Shown here piece by piece: positions 47,453 through 58,840 of a stretch of 64,000 bases of DNA. Source of the stretch: Chiridota heheva (taxonomy: Eukaryota; Echinodermata; Holothuroidea; Apodida; Chiridotidae); the NCBI GenBank assembly GCA_020152595.1, contig JAIGNY010004119.1, forward strand, positions 514,001 through 578,000, written 5' to 3'. Below the pieces are notes generated by a model. It was given only the letters and a program-made list of their open reading frames with translations. It made no database searches and was not told the DNA's origin. Numbering within the stretch: position 1 is the first letter of the stretch; the number at the start of each line of letters is the position of its first letter. A program made the position numbers and the translations under genes.

Positions 47453-47895
47453 GTAAGTAAATCAAGATTTTTTGCTTAAAGATATGTGGATGTAGAGAGG
47501 CAATATGATATAAAAAAAAAACATTAATGTTGTTAAAACTTTCAGAAAAAAGTGTTAAAAATTTGGCCATTTTAAAGATTTTATGTTGTATATTTGTATA
47601 CAAACATCGTTACGTGCATTGAGAGCATCGTGAATTCTGTTATCTTCTCTAAACCTTTTCATTTAAATTTGCTTCCGCTTTTCACCTTAAATATTGTTTC
47701 ATTCTTCCTTTTCAGGATTTTCTTTCTGTGGATGGGCGTCTGGTTTTGATTAGATCATTTCTTTTGTTTTTTCCCTCCCATTTTGTCCAGACCTTCACGC
47801 CCTTACTGTTACTATACAGTGGTCCCCCTATAGTAGTTCCGCGATTTTTTTCTCTCTTTGCCTCGGGTCTCTCGGCCCTTCTTTTTTTTTACATT

Positions 47896-48775
47896 ATGAC
47901 AAAACACTTGTGCATTGACCTTAGCCTTGACCCTCCTTCCCCTCCCCATGACCCACCTGCTACCTCCATTGACCATTCTTTATCCCCAATCCCAAAAATC
48001 TTAATCATACATGCCACCAACAAGCAAGTTCCCCCCTTCCTCATACATAAAGCACTCTACGGCCTTGTTGGTACCCTCACCAAGGTCACTACCTTCAGAT
48101 CTGCAACCTCCTGGTGCACTGCGACAGGGACAATCAAGCCACCACCCTCCTCTCCACCAAAACCTTAGCAAACACTGGTATTGACATTACAGTCACCCCC
48201 ACCATTCCCTGAACTCCAGCAAAGGCGTCATACGAACCAGAGACCTTGCTCACTTGACTGATGATGATCTCGTAGAGGAAGTGGCTTGCCAACATGTTAT
48301 TGAAGCCTGTTGTCTCGTTCTCAAGAGAGATGGAGCTGAAACACCTACCAATACCATCTTCCTTACTTTCGCCACACCAACTCTCCCCTCCCACATCATT
48401 GCCGGCTACCTAAGAATCCCAGTTGCCCCATACATTCCCAACCCCTCACGTTGTCATAATTGCCAGAGAGTATGGTGGGAAAAATGGCCATGGGAAAAAC
48501 TCCTGCAGCAACAGCCCCACTCTGCAAAAATTCATTGGTCACGGTAATCACCCAGCCAACCATCCTCCTTCTCACAAAGACTGCCCCACCTGGCTTCAGG
48601 AAAAACAAATAACTAAACTTAAGGCCCTTAATCCCAACATAATTTCTTACAAAGAGGCCAGGAAGCAATTGACCTCGTTGTCGTTCGTAAAGACCTCCAC
48701 ACAAACAAACAAACAGGAAAAACAAATAACTAAACCTTCCATAACTACAAAGAGGCCAGGAAGCAGTCTTCTCTA
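47896..48775 (+). pseudogene. LINE copy 8 ORF1, gag-like nucleic-acid-binding protein, broken
   Basis: ATG at 47896. Pro/Ser-rich start (DPPSPPHDPPATSIDHS), then a frameshift near 48100, then LAHLTDDDLVEEVACQ, GYLRIPVAPYIPNPSRCHNC, a CCHC-type knuckle remnant (C-x2-C with GHGKNSC a frame away) and CPTWLQEKQITKLKALN then YKEARKQLTS. The GYLR-P-V-PYIPNP-RC signature precedes the zinc knuckles in gag-like ORF1 proteins of I-type LINEs, which bind the element RNA. At least three frame changes. Confidence 0.82.
48660..48715 (+). mobile_element. Possible tiny LINE-tail insertion inside copy 8 ORF1
   Basis: AATTGACCTCGTTGTCGT, AAGACCTCC and ACAAACAAACAAACAG mirror the LINE 3' terminus of copy 1 (AATTTGACCTTCGTTGTCGT, AAGACCTC, CAAACAAACAAACAAAC). 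It is flanked by copies of CAGGAAAAACAAATAACTAA (48598 and 48715) and CAAAGAGGCCAGGAAGCA (48650 and 48748), which could be a long target-site duplication. Confidence 0.5.
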
Positions 48776-49261
48776 ACACCAATACCGCCCCCTCCCCTAA
48801 CACAACTAACTTAACTAAAACTGACTCACATGCCCAAACCGGCCTCACCTGGCTCTTCTTACCTAGTCCTAAGCCCATCACCATTGCCAACAACCCAACC
48901 ACACTCAATACCCACACCACCTCCACCACCACTTCTCTCCTCAACCTCCCTTCTCTAAAGCCCCCACCGCCCCCTATACCAACACCTCTAATACCATCAT
49001 ACATCAAACTATAACCAACCAGGCTAACAATCAACAAACCAACCAACAAACCGCCAATCAACAAACAACCAATCAGCAAACAGCTCGCCACCCAAACCCA
49101 CATGCATGACACTGAAGAGAATATGGATTGTCGATTACTGAACACACCGATCATACTTCTCGTCTAACTTTCAAAAACAATCGCTCCCAAAGAAACAGAT
49201 CTAAAGAAAAAACATGCCAACTCAGACCCAACAGATCTTCCTCCAGATAACCCCCTGCCTC

Positions 49262-52200
49262 CTTATGGCGTGCACCACAAACAATTACAATAACACCCAC
49301 AACATTATACAATGGAACATCAGAAGCCTTAAAGCTAATTCGGAATAAGTCGACCTACTGGCCACCACCTTCAACCCAGTCATCTTCTGCCTACAAGAAA
49401 CCTTCTCAAAAACCACTGACCATTACTCTCTCAATAACTTCACTTGCTACTATAAACTTCAAGTGGATGCTGACAAGGCCTGTGGGGGCGTCTCCATTCT
49501 CGTTAGACACGATATTGCACACAGCCCTGTTCATGTGAACACCGACCTTCAGGCCATCTGTATATCTATCTCCCTCCACAAAATCATCACTCTTTGCAAT
49601 ATCTATCTGCCCCCCCCAATGCCAACATTCAGCCAACCAGCCTTAACAACCTCATCTCTCAGCTTCCCACCCCCTTCGTCCTTCTTGGTGACTTCAACGC
49701 CCACAACCCCCTGTGGGGCTCCAATACCATCACCCCCAGAGGCAAGCTCATCGAAAACAGTCTTCGACAGCACAGCCTGTCCTTGCTCAACACTAACTCC
49801 CTGACCTACCTTCATCCTGCCACAGGCTCCCTCACCTGTATTGACCTGTCTATCTGTTCCCCTAACCTCCGCTTTGATTTTAACTGGAAGGTCACTGCTG
49901 ATCTCTGTGGTAGTGACCATTCCCTCTTCTTATTCACTTCAACCTTCAAACCCCCACCAACCACATCCCCAATTGGGACCTCGAGAAGGCCAACTGGCCC
50001 CTTTTTGAAACCCTCTGCGACTCACACCTTTCCCCTGTCTCTTCGAGGATGATGATCCCATGTCAGTTTTTAGTAACATCCTTATCAACATAGCCACCTG
50101 CTCCATTCCCAAAACCTCCAAACCCCCTAATCACCCCCTTCAACCCCTGGTTCACTGATAACTGCAAAACCGCCATCAAGAACAGGAAAAGGGCCCTCAG
50201 GAACTTAAAAACTAAACTTACCACCCACAACCTCAACCTCTTTTGCATCAGCCGAGCCAAAGCCAGGTGCACTATCAAGGACAGTAAAGCCAACACTTGG
50301 AACAACTTCATCTCTTCTCTCACCACCAACACCCCCACTAAGAACATTTAGAGAATGGTTAACAGCCATTACGGCAGGGTGAGCAAGTCTCCTATCTCCC
50401 ATCTCTCCTGGAATGGTAATTTTCTCACCACAAAAAAAGACATCGTTAACCACCTCGCTGCCTATTTCAGCAACATCTTATCCTCGACCAACTACCCCAA
50501 TGCTTTCAAAGTTAAAAAAGCTCACAATGAAACCCAGAGTATCACCTTTCCCTTCGACAACACCAAGAGCTACAACACCCCTCTCACCCTTCCTGAATTA
50601 AATCAAGCCATCCATGATGCTGGCTGCACCTCCAAGGGCCCAGATAACATTCCCTACCAATTCCTAAGACACTACCCTACTCACCATCCGTTTTCACATC
50701 TGGTCCTCACACTCCTTTCCCCCTATCTGGAGGACAGCTATCATCATCCCAGTCGCCAAACCGGGAAAGGACAGTACTGACCCCTCTAGCTACCGTCCCA
50801 TCGCCCTCAACTGCTGTCTCTGTAAAATTATGGAAAGGATCATTAATCAGAGACTAAACTGGTTCCTTGAGACCAACAGAAATCTCCCCTCACCAAAGCA
50901 GCTTCCGGAAACGTCGCAATACCCTGGACCAGTTAATTACACTGGACACCGCTATTCGGAAATCCTTTGCAAAAAGGGAACACCTCATTGCCATCTTTTT
51001 TGACCTCGAGAAAGCTTTTGACACTACTTGGAAATATGGCATCATCCGCAAACTTTACACCATCGGCCTCAGAGGCCACCTCCCCACCTTTATTCAAAAC
51101 TTCCTCTCACCCAGGCAGTTCCAAGTTCGTATTGGCCACACCCTCTCCAACCCTATCCCCAAGAAGAGGGCATCCCCCAAGGCAGCATCCTCTCTCCCAT
51201 TCTCTTCAACCTGAGCATTAACGACATAACGGACAACCTTGGCCCCTTATTAAACATGCCCTCTATGTGGACGACTTCACCATCTTCTACTCCTCCCCAA
51301 GCTTTCCTCTTTACGAAATAGGCTTCAACTCAACCTCAACCGGCTGAAGCCTGGTGCAACAACAGCGGTTTTAAATTCTCCAAAGACAAGACAGTCTGCA
51401 TGCACTTCTGTCGTTTTAACAACCTCCACCCCAACTTGAACCTCGTGCTTAATGGCAATCGCATCCCTAAAGTTGACCACACTAAGTTTCGGGGTTTAAC
51501 TTTAGGCCACAAGTTCTCCTACAAACAACACATCACCAACCTGAAACAGAATTGCAACAGCTCCCTCAACATTCTCCGCCTCCTCTCTAATACCACTTGG
51601 GGTGCGAACCGTCATGCTTTCCTCAAAATCTTCAAACTCACCATTCGTGCCAAGCTTGACTACGGCAATATTGTCTACTGTGTCGCTCACAATTCTTACC
51701 TCAATCACATCAACACCATCCAAAATGAAGCCCCTCAGGCTTTGTCTGGGTGCCTACAGGACCTCCCCAATCACCAGCCTTCATGTTGAAACCAACGAAA
51801 CCACGTTCCTGCTAAGGTGTAGAAAGCTTAGCCTCTCCTATGCTTTTATAGCCCTCATTAACACCCAGAACCCTGTTTACAACCTCATTAGATACCCCAA
51901 TTTCTCCACCCTCTTTGATAGGACTAAAACCTTATCCCCTCCTTTCAGCCCACACATCAAATCAGACCTTCTTCATCTTGGCATCAATCCCACCACTCTC
52001 AGCACTTTCTCCTGGCCCACTTTTCCTCCCTGGGCCACCCCCCTCCCTACTATCCACCTGGACCTCTACACTCATCACAAAACCCAAACCCACCCTAACC
52101 TCTTCATCAACCTCCACAACCAAATCAAAGACCAACTCTCAAACTATACCCCCATCTATACTGATGGCTCCAAGGAAGGCGACAAGACTGCTGCTGCTGC

Positions 52201-52945
52201 CGTCATCCAAGACATCATCCTTAGTAGCAGGCTTCCTGACTACTCATTCATCTTCTCAGCCGAGGCCAAGGCCATCATCCTTGCCCTCAACTTTATTAAA
52301 TACTCTTTGCTCAGCCACTTTGCCATCTTCTCTGACTGCAAGGCTGTTCTTACTTCATTACTCAATGTTAAATGGATAACCCCACATATCACCTCATCCC
52401 CCGTAAACTCCTTTCCCCCCCCCCCCCCCCACTCGTAGGAAACATATTCCTTTCTTCTGGATTCCCAGCCATTTTGGCATCCCTGGCAATGACAGGGCTG
52501 ATGCAGCTGCTAAGCTTACCCTCACCCTTCCCCCTACCTATTTTCCCAAAACCCTTGCTGACATCAAACCGCTTGTCACTTCCCTTATTCGTGGCTGCTG
52601 GCAAACCTCATGGGACTCCCAAATTGATAATAAACTCCACGTCATCCAGCCCACCATTCCAATCAAACCCACTACTCACAACCTATCCCGTGTCGACAAC
52701 ATCCACATTATTTGCCTTAGAATAGGTCACACCCACCTTACTCACTCCCACCTCCTTATTGGCTCCCCCAATCCCTCTGCAACAATTGCCATTGCACCCT
52801 CACAATCCATCACATTCTCCTTGCTTGCCTCCTGTACAGCCTTCCCAGAGCTTCCCTCGCTGCCCACAACTTGGTAGCCGAGCTATTCCAAAAGAACCCT
52901 CTGGATAAAATTATCTCCTACCTTCATCATGCTTCCTCTACAACC
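49262..52945 (+). pseudogene. LINE copy 8 ORF2, endonuclease-RT-RNase H polyprotein, broken
   Basis: Endonuclease: IIQWNIRSLKANSE (then an in-frame TAA where copy 7 has GAA), IFCLQETF, GVSILVRHDIAHS, VLLGDFNAHNPLWGSN, CIDLSICSPNL, CGSDHSLF. These are the APE-type catalytic blocks (N, E, D-x-N, SDH). Linker, then RT: FDLEKAFDTTWKYGI, EEGIPQGSILSPILF, LYVDDFTIFYSS. RNase H: IYTDGSKEGDKTAAAA, SAEAKAIILALN, FSDCKAVL. A final Cys/His-containing tail precedes the 3' UTR. At least eight frame changes. Confidence 0.88.
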
Positions 52946-53180
52946 ATATTTAGTCCTCATTCCCCACCCCCTCTCTCTTTACATTATTTTTCCACCCATA
53001 CACCTCTCTTGATCCCAGCTTTCTGGCTTTTAGTTTTCGTGTTTCTCTCAATCTTCCCCTATTTCATTTATTTCCTACCTGTTTACTCTCCTTCCTACCT
53101 CCGGAATGATCTAACCTCTCAGGCACAATTTGACCCTTGCTGTTGTGGTGCCGTTAAACTCCCACCAAACAAACAAACAA

Positions 53181-55162
53181 TCAGCAGATGATTTAGTTTG
53201 TTTTGATCCATCTAAAGACATCACCCTTGCAGTGGATGCATCCCCCTACGGTATAGGGGTAGTCATATCCCATATGACCTCAGAGGCTGAAAAACCCATC
53301 GCTTATATATCCATAATCCTGAGTACAGCAGAAAGAAATTATTCACAGCTGAAAAGGTGACATTAGCGATCGTGCATGAAGTGCGTGCATTCCATCAATA
53401 CTTGTGTGGAAAACGATTTTTGTTGTTAACTGGTCACAAACCATTGATGTATTTGTTGGGCTCTAGGAAACTTATACCTGTGCTAGCTGCCTCCAGATTG
53501 CAGCTTTGGACAATTTTGCTTAGTGGCTATGAAGATGATATTAAATATCGAACATCAAAACAAAATGCAAATGCAGATTTTCTGTCAAGGTTACCCCGGG
53601 CAAGTGAATAAGCACTTGATAAGACAGATTTCCTGGTCATGTGGACCTATGAAGCTACCAAAGTTAACCAACTACATATAGATACCCTAACAGTAACAGC
53701 TGTAACTACTACAGGCCATTGAACAGGACCCTGTCTTGTCAAAAGTTCGACATTTTGCTAATATAGGTTAGCCAGAGAATGAAGAAGTAGGAAAATAATT
53801 TTTGCCATTTGTATCTCGTAAACACGAGTTGTCAGTGAAACAAGGATGTCTTTTGTGGGGTGTGGTAGTGGTTATTCCAAACGAATTACAAAGTGTGTAG
53901 TCCTACAAGAGTTGTACGCAGCTCACCTTGGGATTGTGAAGATGAAGAGTTTAGCCAGAAAACAATGTTTTCTGGCCAGGGATAGATCAGGACATTGAGA
54001 AATTGGTTAATGGATGCAAAACTTGTTCGGCCTTCCAAACCTTGCCCCAAAAGGCCCTGGTGAATCATTGAGTCTGGCCCACAAATCCTTGGCAGTGTGC
54101 CCATGTGGACTTTGCTGGTCCTTTATGAGCCGCATGTTCTTATTGGTAGTGGATGCCCATTCTAAATGGCCTAAGGTGATACCAATGAAATCAACTACAA
54201 CTACCAGCACAATTAATGCATTGCGTGCTCTAATTCCACAGCATGGAATACCCCATGAAATTGTCAGTAATAATGGTCCCCAATATATCTCTGATAAGTT
54301 TTAACATTTACCTGCAAAAATGGCATCAGACATATTATATCAGCTGTGAAACACCCAGCATCAAATGGGGAAGTGGAAAGATTTGTGCAAACTTTTACAA
54401 AGGCAATGAAAAAGACTAGTTCTGAAGAAGGTGACATTAATGTCAAAATACACAGATTTCTATTAGCTTATTGGACTACCCCTCATTCTTGGACCAAAGA
54501 AACACCAACCAAATTGCTTGCAAGGCATGAGCTACGTAGCCACCTCAGTTTGATGAGACCAGATGTGAGTACCACTATCAAACAGAAATCTGCCCTCAAG
54601 CCACACAAAGTGCGCCAATTTCAAGTTGACAAGAAAGTGTTGGTATTGGACTTTAGAACGCACTCTGAAAAGTAGAGTGAGGCCAAAATTGTCAAAATTC
54701 TAGGACTGGTGACATATCAGGTCCTTTCTTGATGGTCGCCTTTGCAAGCAACATGTCAATCAAATTTGATGTGTGTCTTTGGCAGTATCCTCTCTGCCAG
54801 GAACCACAAAGGTTCCGGTGCTGAGGTAATTGATGAGCCAGAGCCAAAACAGCTGAATCCAGCCCCTACCTCACTTCCAAATTTGCGAAGATCCTTCAGA
54901 ACTTGTCGTAAACCTCAGAGATTGGAAAGAATTGTAGTGTATGGTAGAAACAGTTTTGTTATGCGCCACCTAATCATGAAAGTACATGAAGTTAATGGTT
55001 GGTTACTGAACAAAAAATGTAAATTAAAACACAACTACAATGTTTGCTATATGTTTTTTATATCTATGCTTATATGTACAATGTTGTTATTATTTTTGTT
55101 AAACTGAATTTTTTTATTTTGTTTTAACTTAAGTTTACAAATGGTTTTGTACTAAGGGAGGA
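53181..55162 (+). pseudogene. Ty3/Gypsy LTR retrotransposon pol remnant (RNase H, integrase), decayed
   Basis: Starts abruptly after the LINE tail within pol. RNase H: LAVDASPYGIGVVIS, KPIAYISIILSTAERNYSQL, a 1-base shift, then VHEVRAFHQYLCGKRF and TGHKPLMYLLGS (the usual D in TDHKPL is G). Then YRTSKQNANADFLSRLP. Integrase follows: a decayed HHCC region (CKTC), WPKVIPMKSTTTTS, HGIPHEIVSNNGPQYISD (the catalytic D of SDNGPQ is N) and HPASNGEVERFVQTFT, keeping the E. A C-terminal RRSFRTCRKPQRLER follows. Several stops and shifts, so it is dead. Protease, RT and gag are absent. Confidence 0.85.
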
Positions 55163-55350
55163 ATGTTAGGTACCCTGTTATAAGAGTAGTATGCTACCTC
55201 GAATACAGGCCTCTTGGCTCGCGTAGATCCAGTGAGCACTTTGTGTATTCTTCTAAGAAATATTTGTCATAGTTAGACATGACAAATATCTAACTCAAGA
55301 AGACATTTTCAAAGACTGGCATGAAGGAAAGTAATTATTTAGTTAATTTA
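55150..55350 (+). mobile_element. Gypsy polypurine tract and start of 3' LTR
   Basis: ACTAAGGGAGGAATGTTAGG: a purine run AAGGGAGGAA followed by TGTTAGGTACC, the expected layout of a polypurine tract (primer for plus-strand synthesis) and an LTR beginning TG. The LTR's right end is unclear. About 480 bp lie before LINE copy 9, and no second LTR is in the window. Confidence 0.55.
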
Positions 55351-55650
55351 TAAAAGTATTTTTTGTCCCTTTCACACATGACAATTAGCTCTGCATCGTG
55401 AAAATTTGATTGAGAATAAGTCAAATATAAAATGTGCTAGTCTTAAAATTCAAAGACATAGAACTCAATGTTCCTTTTGATAGAAATTCAAACAAGACAC
55501 AAGGAGGTGGGAGTAGACTGATATCAATCATGGGTTAATGATGGATCAGAGCTACTAGCATACATGTTGACATATCTGATGCTAATAAACATAAATTCAT
55601 AAGCAGCAAATCTTCCTCCATCTTTTTCTTTCTTCCACTCTCATACTTGA

Positions 55651-56118
55651 TACGCATTCATATTACCCATCTTAGAATTGCTCACACTTACCTCACTCAC
55701 TCCTACCTCCCTAGTGGCTCCCCCCCACCCCTCTGCAACAATTGCCATTGCACCCTCACAATCCATCACGTTCTCCTTGCTTGCCCCCTATACAACCTTC
55801 CCAGAGCTTCCCTTGCTCCCCACAACTCAATTGCTGAGTTCTTCCAGAAAAATCCTCTGGATAAAATTATCTTCTTCCTTCATCATGCTTCCCTCTACAA
55901 CCATATTTTATTCTCCTCTTCCACCCCCTCTCTACTTTGTTTTTATTTCAACCATGCACCTCCCTCTCGATCACAGCTTTCTGACCTTTTGTTTTAGAAT
56001 TTTCTCTCATTTTCTCCCTGTTTCTTTCCTTCCTTCCTACCTCTAGAATGATCTGACCTCTCAGGCACAATTTGACCTGCGTTGTCGTGGTGCTGTTAAG
56101 CCCTCATCAAACAAACAA
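55651..56118 (+). mobile_element. I/Nimb-like LINE 3' end (copy 9)
   Basis: Matches the last part of ORF2 (HITHLRIAHTYLTHSYL; NNCHCTLTIHHVLLACPLYN; DKIIFFLHHASLYNHI), a frame that stays open here (55647-55997). The 3' UTR and CAAACAAACAA end follow. 5'-truncated, sense, about 135 bp upstream of CCP8. Confidence 0.88.
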
Positions 56119-56252
56119 TTAAACTTTTGGTTCTTTTAATATCCTGTCATCATTCTCCTGGCATCATATTATAAATCTGATCCATGTTCTGTTATTGACT
56201 AGTGATGGAAGAAATTTATAAACAAAAATGTGAACTATTATTTTGTTTACAG

Positions 56253-56477
56253 TCACTAGATGTCCATCTTTGTACGCTCCACCAAATACACAGGTCACTT
56301 TGACCGCAGGGCAGGGGCAGTGCGAGAGCAACTCTGTGCTTGGATCTGTGTGTAGCTATGAATGTGACGAGGGGTATCACCTCTCCAGTGGTGGACAGAA
56401 GCATGACCGCAAATGTGAATCTGTGAGCAACTTTAATACTCTTGGAGCATGGTCAAGTTCCCAGCCTGAATGCATTG
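56253..56477 (+). CDS. CCP8 (sushi) exon
   Basis: Acceptor ATTATTTTGTTTACAG, donor TTGGTGAGAC, phase 1-1, 75 residues, the longest sushi here. It opens TRCPSLYAPPNTQV, with core CSYECDEGYHLSSG and end GAWSSSQPECI. Six Cys. Longer loops (LTAGQGQCESNSVLGS and ESVSNFNTLG) account for the size. Confidence 0.95.
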
Positions 56478-56843
56478 GTGAGACTTTAAATTATTGAAAT
56501 CATTTGTAAAGGTAATGAAAAAACTCTTGCTCAAAGTTTTGCTTTCATGAGAAAGGTTTCATTTCCATTAAATCTTCTTCATCTTAGTCAAGTTGGAAGA
56601 AGATTTTTTGAAAGAAGACAAAATTTTCACAAGCAAAAGGTGTAATCTTGGATTACACTATTTTAAGTTGAGCCAGATACACCAGTTTAAATTTATGATG
56701 TTATTAAATAAAATTAAATACAATTATTAAATTTTATGTTGTATTAAGTACTAAAACTTCATGAGTTGGTAGTGGAAACTACTATTGGGTACACTATAGA
56801 GTAACTATTCTTGACTGCCGATATTTGTTTTATATTTTGACAG
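56478..56843. other. Intron between CCP8 and CCP9
   Basis: Short AT-rich intron ending TATATTTTGACAG. Nothing else seen. Confidence 0.6.
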
Positions 56844-57032
56844 CTAATCAGTGTAACTTAGTGGCTCCAATAAACGGCTACATTTCAGGATGTTTTGGAT
56901 CAATGGTTGACTTCTCTACATCCTGTCAGTTTGTTTGTAACCTTGGTTACAAAAGTGGAGGCATTCTCAGACAAGTAACCAGGAAGTGTTTGGCTGATGG
57001 AACATGGAGTGGAGCAGATTTGAATTGTCAAA
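56844..57032 (+). CDS. CCP9 (sushi) exon
   Basis: Acceptor TATATTTTGACAG, donor CAAAGTAAGAAA, phase 1-1, 63 residues. It opens NQCNLVAPINGYISGC, with core CQFVCNLGYKSGG and end TWSGADLNCQ. Six Cys. Confidence 0.95.
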
Positions 57033-57464
57033 GTAAGAAAAACTTGCTATGATATGATACATGAATATTCAACTTTCTTACATATTATGTGCATATTTAA
57101 TTAACAAAACATTTTTTTTTTACATGAAAAAGCAAAAGTGTTTAAAATCTGATAAGCACTTTCTTAGTAGATTTTGAAGTGACCATAAGATAGATATTAC
57201 AGGTACTGCAACTACTCTCCTCTATATAGGTCTATATACAAATTCTTATGTTCATCATAATTTTGACTAAAAGAAATATTTATTTTGATTGGAATTGTCC
57301 TTTTCTTTGTCCCTATTACAAGTCACTGTAGAAATTTGTTATACTGACAGACTTTTAATATCACTCAGAATTTAAAGTTGTTTTGAAGAAACAATGAGAC
57401 AAAAATAATAGCTCATTTTTTTTAATCTGAATAATTCTAATACTATTTTCATTTTGTCTTTTAG
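57033..57464. other. Intron between CCP9 and CCP10
   Basis: Short AT-rich intron ending TTTTGTCTTTTAG. Confidence 0.6.
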
Positions 57465-57659
57465 TTGTGACGTGTCCTGTTCATGCTTCCATTCAGTATG
57501 GGGTGGTTTCTCCTGCTGACTGCATCACTGCAGCATCGCTCCCTTATAACACCTTCTGTCAGTTCATGTGTGATCCTGGATTTTATCAGTATGGACCGTT
57601 CAACAAAAACTGCAATGAGAATGGATTATGGAGTGACACACGAAGTGTCAGTTGTGTCG
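57465..57659 (+). CDS. CCP10 (sushi) exon
   Basis: Acceptor ATTTTGTCTTTTAG, donor GTCGGTAAGATT, phase 1-1, 65 residues. It opens VTCPVHASIQYGVV, then SPADC, with core CQFMCDPGFYQYG and end LWSDTRSVSCV. Six Cys. A 37-bp array starts 72 bp after the donor. Confidence 0.95.
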
Positions 57660-57731
57660 GTAAGATTGAAGTCATTTGAATTGTGTCTTGAGTGATTGAT
57701 GATGTACTTCATTCATAGGTGGTGTGATATG

Positions 57732-58656
57732 ATCTGTGAGAATGGTGTTGGTATAGCCAAGCAGTCAAATCTGTGAGAATGGTGTTGATATAGCCAAGCA
57801 GTCAAATCTGTGAGAATGGTGTTGGTATAGCCAAGCAGTCAAATCTGTGAGAATGGTGTTGATATAGCCAAGCAGTCAAATCTGTGAGAATGGTGTTGAT
57901 ATAGCCAAGCAGTCAAATCTGTGAGAATGGTGTTGGTATAGCCAAGCAGTCAAATCTGTGAGAATGGTGTTGGTATAGCCAAGCAGTCAAATCTGTGAGA
58001 ATGGTGTTGGTATAGCCAAGCAGTCAAATCTGTGAGAATGGTGTTGGTATAGCCAAGCAGTCAAATCTGTGAGAATGGTGTTGGTATAGCCAAGCAGTCA
58101 AATCTGTGAGAATGGTGTTGGTATAGCCAAGCAGTCAAATCTGTGAGAATGGTGTTGGTATAGCCAAGCAGTCAAATCTGTGAGAATGGTGTTGGTATAG
58201 CCAAGCAGTCAAATCTGTGAGAATGGTGTTGGTATAGCCAAGCAGTCAAATCTGTGAGAATGGTGTTGATATAGCCAAGCAGTCAAATCTGTGAGAATGG
58301 TGTTGGTATAGCCAAGCAGTCAAATCTGTGAGAATGGTGTTGGTATAGCCAAGCAGTCAAATCTGTGAGAATGGTGTTGGTATAGCCAAGCAGTCAAATC
58401 TGTGAGAATGGTGTTGGTATAGCCAAGCAGTCAAATCTGTGAGAATGGTGTTGGTATAGCCAAGCAGTCAAATCTGTGAGAATGGTGTTGGTATAGCCAA
58501 GCAGTCAAATCTGTAAGAATGGTGTTGTATAGCCAAGCAGTCAAATCTGTGAGAATGGTGTTGGTATAGCCAAGCAGTCAAATCTGTGAGAATGGTGTTG
58601 GTATAGCCAAGCAGTCAAATCTGTGAGAATGGTGTTGGTATAGCCAAGCAGTCAAA
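57732..58656. repeat. 37-bp minisatellite
   Basis: About 25 nearly identical copies of ATCTGTGAGAATGGTGTTGG plus TATAGCCAAGCAGTCAA. The only common variant is TTGATATAG for TTGGTATAG, plus one 2-bp-shorter unit near 58515. Very high homogeneity points to recent expansion. It lies in the intron after CCP10. Confidence 0.96.
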
Positions 58657-58663
58657 TTTGATA

Positions 58664-58840
58664 AAAGGGACATACGTGGCAGTGCGGAAAACTTTGTCTC
58701 CCGAATTTAGCGTCCCAGGTTTGATTCCCGGTGGGTCTCTAACCAGTGCTTCACAACTGTTCAAAAAAGTGGCAGTGGGCGGCTTGATGTAAATACTCTA
58801 ATGTAGTTCTGTTGGGACGTTATTAAACTTGAAAGTTTGA
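58664..58840 (+). mobile_element. tRNA-derived SINE (plus strand), tentative
   Basis: TGGCAGTGCGG (A-box-like, one mismatch) and GGTTTGATTCC (B-box-like, one mismatch) are about 45 bp apart, with the tRNA-like CCAGGTTTGATTCCCGG arm. The 3' part ends CTGTTGGGACGTTATTAAAC, which resembles the 3' tail of LINE copy 2 (CTGTCGGGGTGCTGTTAAAC). Confidence 0.55.

Larger units (their letters stand above)
47615..53180 (+). mobile_element. I/Nimb-like LINE, most complete copy (copy 8, 5.6 kb)
   Basis: 5' UTR starting GAGAGCATCGTG, gag-like ORF1, ORF2 with endonuclease, RT, RNase H and a Cys/His C-terminus, 3' UTR and (CAAA)n tail. ORF1 plus an RNase H-bearing ORF2 place it with the I/Nimb group of non-LTR elements; this rests on general resemblance and not on a tree. 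It spans all regions found singly in the other copies, so it serves as the reference. Frameshifts, stops and a poly-C expansion (52417-52431) make it inactive. Confidence 0.92.
47453..56252. other. Intron between HYR3 and CCP8 (8.8 kb)
   Basis: Filled by LINE copy 8, the Gypsy remnant with its LTR start and LINE copy 9. Only 47453-47614 and 55350-55650 are not assigned to an element, and nothing is recognised in them. Confidence 0.7.

Noticed and set aside
48396-49154. 252-codon minus-strand ORF
   Set aside because: Antisense shadow of the C-rich LINE ORF1/ORF2 border. Its Val/Gly/Leu-rich content comes from the complement of Pro/Thr/Asn codons.
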